NCBI GenBank assembly: GCA_963624095.1
Contig: CAVFNZ010000065.1
Coordinates: 1-13,628, forward strand
Direction of reading: 5' to 3'
Length of the DNA: 13,628 nt
Origin: Phocaeicola_A sp963624095
GTDB taxonomy: Bacteria; Bacteroidota; Bacteroidia; Bacteroidales; Bacteroidaceae
Shown in pieces: positions 11,896-13,628 of the stretch (positions are counted from its first letter, which is position 1; every line of letters begins with the position of its first letter). The notes under the pieces were generated by a model. That model saw only the letters and a program-made list of their open reading frames with translations. It was not told the origin of the DNA and searched no databases. A program made the position numbers and the translations under genes.

Positions 11896-12468
11896 ATGAA
11901 CGGTTTGGAAACATGGCTGTTGGCCGTGAGTCTCGCTATGGACTGTTTCACGGTGGCCATAGCGAGCGGCATCATCCTGAAGCGGATACAGTGGCGACCT
12001 GTCCTTGTCATGGCTTTCGCCTTCGGCTTCTTTCAGGCCCTCATGCCGCTGATAGGGTGGACCTTTACCAATGCCTTCCGGCACCTCATCGAGAGTTTCG
12101 ACCATTGGATAGCCTTCGGCCTGCTGGCCTTCTTGGGCGGACGGATGGTGTGGGAGAGCTACAAGCCGGAAGAGGAGGGCCACTCTTTCAATCCCACCCG
12201 TCTGAAGGTGGTGATAACCCTGGCCGTCGCCACCAGCATCGATGCCTTGGCCGTCGGCATCTCGTTCGCCTGTGTGGGGATGAACTCTTTGACCAAGATT
12301 GCCTATCCCGTGGCGGTCATCGGACTGGTCTCCTTCCTCTTCTCCCTCCTGGGACTGATGCTCGGCATCTTCTTCGGCAAACGCTTCCACTGGCCTGTCG
12401 AGCGTTGGGGCGGCGTCATCCTCATCCTCATCGGATGCAAGATACTCTATGAACATTTAATCGGATAA
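11896..12468 (+). CDS. mntP: Manganese efflux pump MntP
   Basis: Exports Mn(II) across the inner membrane, protecting against manganese excess. The 190-residue length and six-helix pattern are normal. Two internally repeated signatures are present: SLAMDCFTVAIASG (12-25, with D16) and TSIDALAVGISFA (113-125, with D116), acidic residues in helices that are important in the family. GRMVWESYKPEEE (82-94) forms the cytoplasmic loop. It starts 29 bases after the DUF6048 stop and ends 12 bases before the ApbE gene. No yybP-ykoY manganese riboswitch, common upstream of mntP elsewhere, fits into the 29-base gap, so control is probably at the operon promoter. Confidence 0.94.
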   Translation: MNGLETWLLAVSLAMDCFTVAIASGIILKRIQWRPVLVMAFAFGFFQALMPLIGWTFTNAFRHLIESFDHWIAFGLLAFLGGRMVWESYKPEEEGHSFNPTRLKVVITLAVATSIDALAVGISFACVGMNSLTKIAYPVAVIGLVSFLFSLLGLMLGIFFGKRFHWPVERWGGVILILIGCKILYEHLIG

Positions 12469-12480
12469 AACAAGACTCCT

Positions 12481-13506
12481 ATGAACAATAAAAGCAAACG
12501 CTGGCAACTGCCTTTCCTGTTGCTCCTCATCGTGGGTACGGTGCTCATCCTGAGACACCGCAACGCCCCCTTGCCCTATCAGACCAACCAGGGTAAAGTG
12601 TTCGGCACGTTCTATCACATCAGCTATCAGAGCCGTGACGACCTGCAGGCGGAGATAGAGAGTGCCTTGGCTCGGGTGGACGGCTCGCTGTCTCCCTTCA
12701 ACGACGCCTCCGTCATCACGCGCGTCAACAATAACTTGGACGTGACGCCCGACAGCCTCTTCATGCACGTCTTCAACCTCTCCAAGGTCGTCTCCAAGGA
12801 GACGAACGGAGCGTTCGACATCACCGTGGCTCCCTTGGTCAACGCCTGGGGGTTCGGGTTCAAGAAGGGTATCGACGTGGACTCCGCCACGGTGGACAGC
12901 CTGCGCCGCTTCATCGGCATCGACAAGGTGTGGAGCGAAGAGGGACGCATCCGCAAGAGCCTCGACGGGGTGATGCTCGACTGCAGCTCCGTGGCCAAAG
13001 GTTTCGGCTGCGACGTGGTGGCACGGACGCTCGACGCGAAAGGCATCGCCAACTACATGATAGAGATTGGCGGCGAGATTGTGATGAAGGGCGAGAACAG
13101 TCGTGGCGGACTGTGGACCATTGGCGTGAACAAGCCCGTGGACGACTCGCTCAACCGCAACCAGGAGTTCCAGGCGGTGGTGAGCCTGACCGACAAGGGC
13201 ATGGCCACGTCGGGCAACTACCGCAACTTCTATTATAAGAACGGTAAGAAGTACGCCCACACCATCGACCCGCGCACCGGTTATCCGGCGCAGCGCAACA
13301 TCCTCTCCGCCACCGTCGTGGCCAACGACTGCGCCACGGCCGATGCCTACGCCACCGCCTTCATGGTGCTGGGGCTCGACTCGGCCCTGATGGTCTGCGA
13401 ACGCCATCCCGAGATGGACGCTTACTTCATCTATGTGGACGAGCAGGGCGACACCACCACCTACGCCACCGAAGGCATGAAACGCTACATGAAGGAGAAG
13501 GAGTAG
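12481..13506 (+). CDS. apbE: FAD:protein FMN transferase (ApbE family)
   Basis: Attaches FMN covalently to Ser/Thr of target proteins such as NqrB/NqrC and RnfG/RnfD subunits, outside the cytoplasmic membrane and using FAD and magnesium. The 341-residue protein shows the family blocks: GTFYHISYQ (42-50), SLSPF (69-73), GAFDITVAPLVNAWGFG (110-126), DCSSVAKGFGCDVVA (167-181), YMIEIGGE (192-199), ATSGNYRNFY (242-251), HTIDPRTGYP (260-269) and CATADAYATAF (284-294), where D287 is the expected metal ligand. Residues 9-25 form an uncleaved-looking membrane anchor; unlike many family members there is no lipobox cysteine. No Nqr or Rnf gene lies nearby, so the target is elsewhere. Last gene of the operon. 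Confidence 0.95.
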   Translation: MNNKSKRWQLPFLLLLIVGTVLILRHRNAPLPYQTNQGKVFGTFYHISYQSRDDLQAEIESALARVDGSLSPFNDASVITRVNNNLDVTPDSLFMHVFNLSKVVSKETNGAFDITVAPLVNAWGFGFKKGIDVDSATVDSLRRFIGIDKVWSEEGRIRKSLDGVMLDCSSVAKGFGCDVVARTLDAKGIANYMIEIGGEIVMKGENSRGGLWTIGVNKPVDDSLNRNQEFQAVVSLTDKGMATSGNYRNFYYKNGKKYAHTIDPRTGYPAQRNILSATVVANDCATADAYATAFMVLGLDSALMVCERHPEMDAYFIYVDEQGDTTTYATEGMKRYMKEKE

Positions 13507-13510
13507 AGAG

Positions 13511-13628
13511 CTCCTTCTTCGGGAACAGGTTCTCTTCTTCGGGGACAGGTTCTCTTCTTCGGGAATAGGGTCTCTCCTCCGGGAATAGGTTCTCCTCCTC
13601 CGGGAATAGGTTCTCCTCCTCCGGGAAT
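13511..13628. repeat. 20-21 bp tandem array, six units, cut by window end
   Basis: Units start at 13511, 13531, 13551, 13571, 13591 and 13612 (the last partial). Each has a pyrimidine-rich half (TCTCTTCTTC changing to TCTCCTCCTC) and GGGAATAGGT or GGGAACAGGT. Unit length grows from 20 to 21 at the fifth unit. It begins four bases after the apbE stop, and since 20 is not a multiple of three it is not coding. No terminator is visible before it. Confidence 0.9.

Noticed and set aside
12457..13407. 316-codon minus-strand frame opposite apbE
   Set aside because: Rich in His, Val, Arg and Gly with no motif; a shadow of apbE codon use.

Overview
The window reads as chromosomal DNA from a Bacteroidales bacterium, most likely Bacteroides or a close relative such as Phocaeicola. 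The grounds are repeated promoters of the Bacteroidota type (TTG or TTTG, about 19-21 bases, then TAnnTTTG), tRNA genes without an encoded CCA end, and protein families largely confined to this order (DUF4369 redoxin-like lipoprotein, DUF4199, DUF6452, DUF6048). The species cannot be fixed from the sequence alone.

Left part (1-2780): an AT-rich stretch with an SH3-domain membrane protein on the minus strand. Next to it is a strongly structured RNA locus with its own promoter and a long rod-like fold resembling 6S RNA. An unassigned plus-strand promoter and tRNA-Leu(CAA) with its promoter and terminator follow. An unusually long spacer before manC then holds several different short-period direct repeats.

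Middle part (2781-9050): manC (GDP-mannose synthesis) converges on a greA-HIT operon across a shared hairpin. The greA leader contains an intrinsic-terminator-like hairpin directly after its promoter, suggesting attenuation. A DUF4369/redoxin-like lipoprotein lacking the catalytic CxxC is divergent from pnp (polynucleotide phosphorylase). After pnp, SRP RNA and tRNA-Thr(TGT) share one promoter and one terminator on the minus strand, four bases apart.

Right part (9197-13628): a plus-strand operon of DUF4199 membrane protein, polyisoprenyl-phosphate-type GT2 glycosyltransferase, DUF6452 lipoprotein, DUF6048 envelope protein, MntP manganese exporter and ApbE flavin transferase. The genes overlap or are closely spaced. 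All six products are predicted to be in or at the membrane or envelope, but a single pathway is not evident. The window ends inside a 20-21 bp tandem array.

No CRISPR array, transposase, integrase or phage gene was seen. The most unusual content is non-coding: the 6S-like RNA, the greA leader, the SRP-tRNA dicistron, and several unrelated intergenic tandem arrays with periods near whole turns of the helix.
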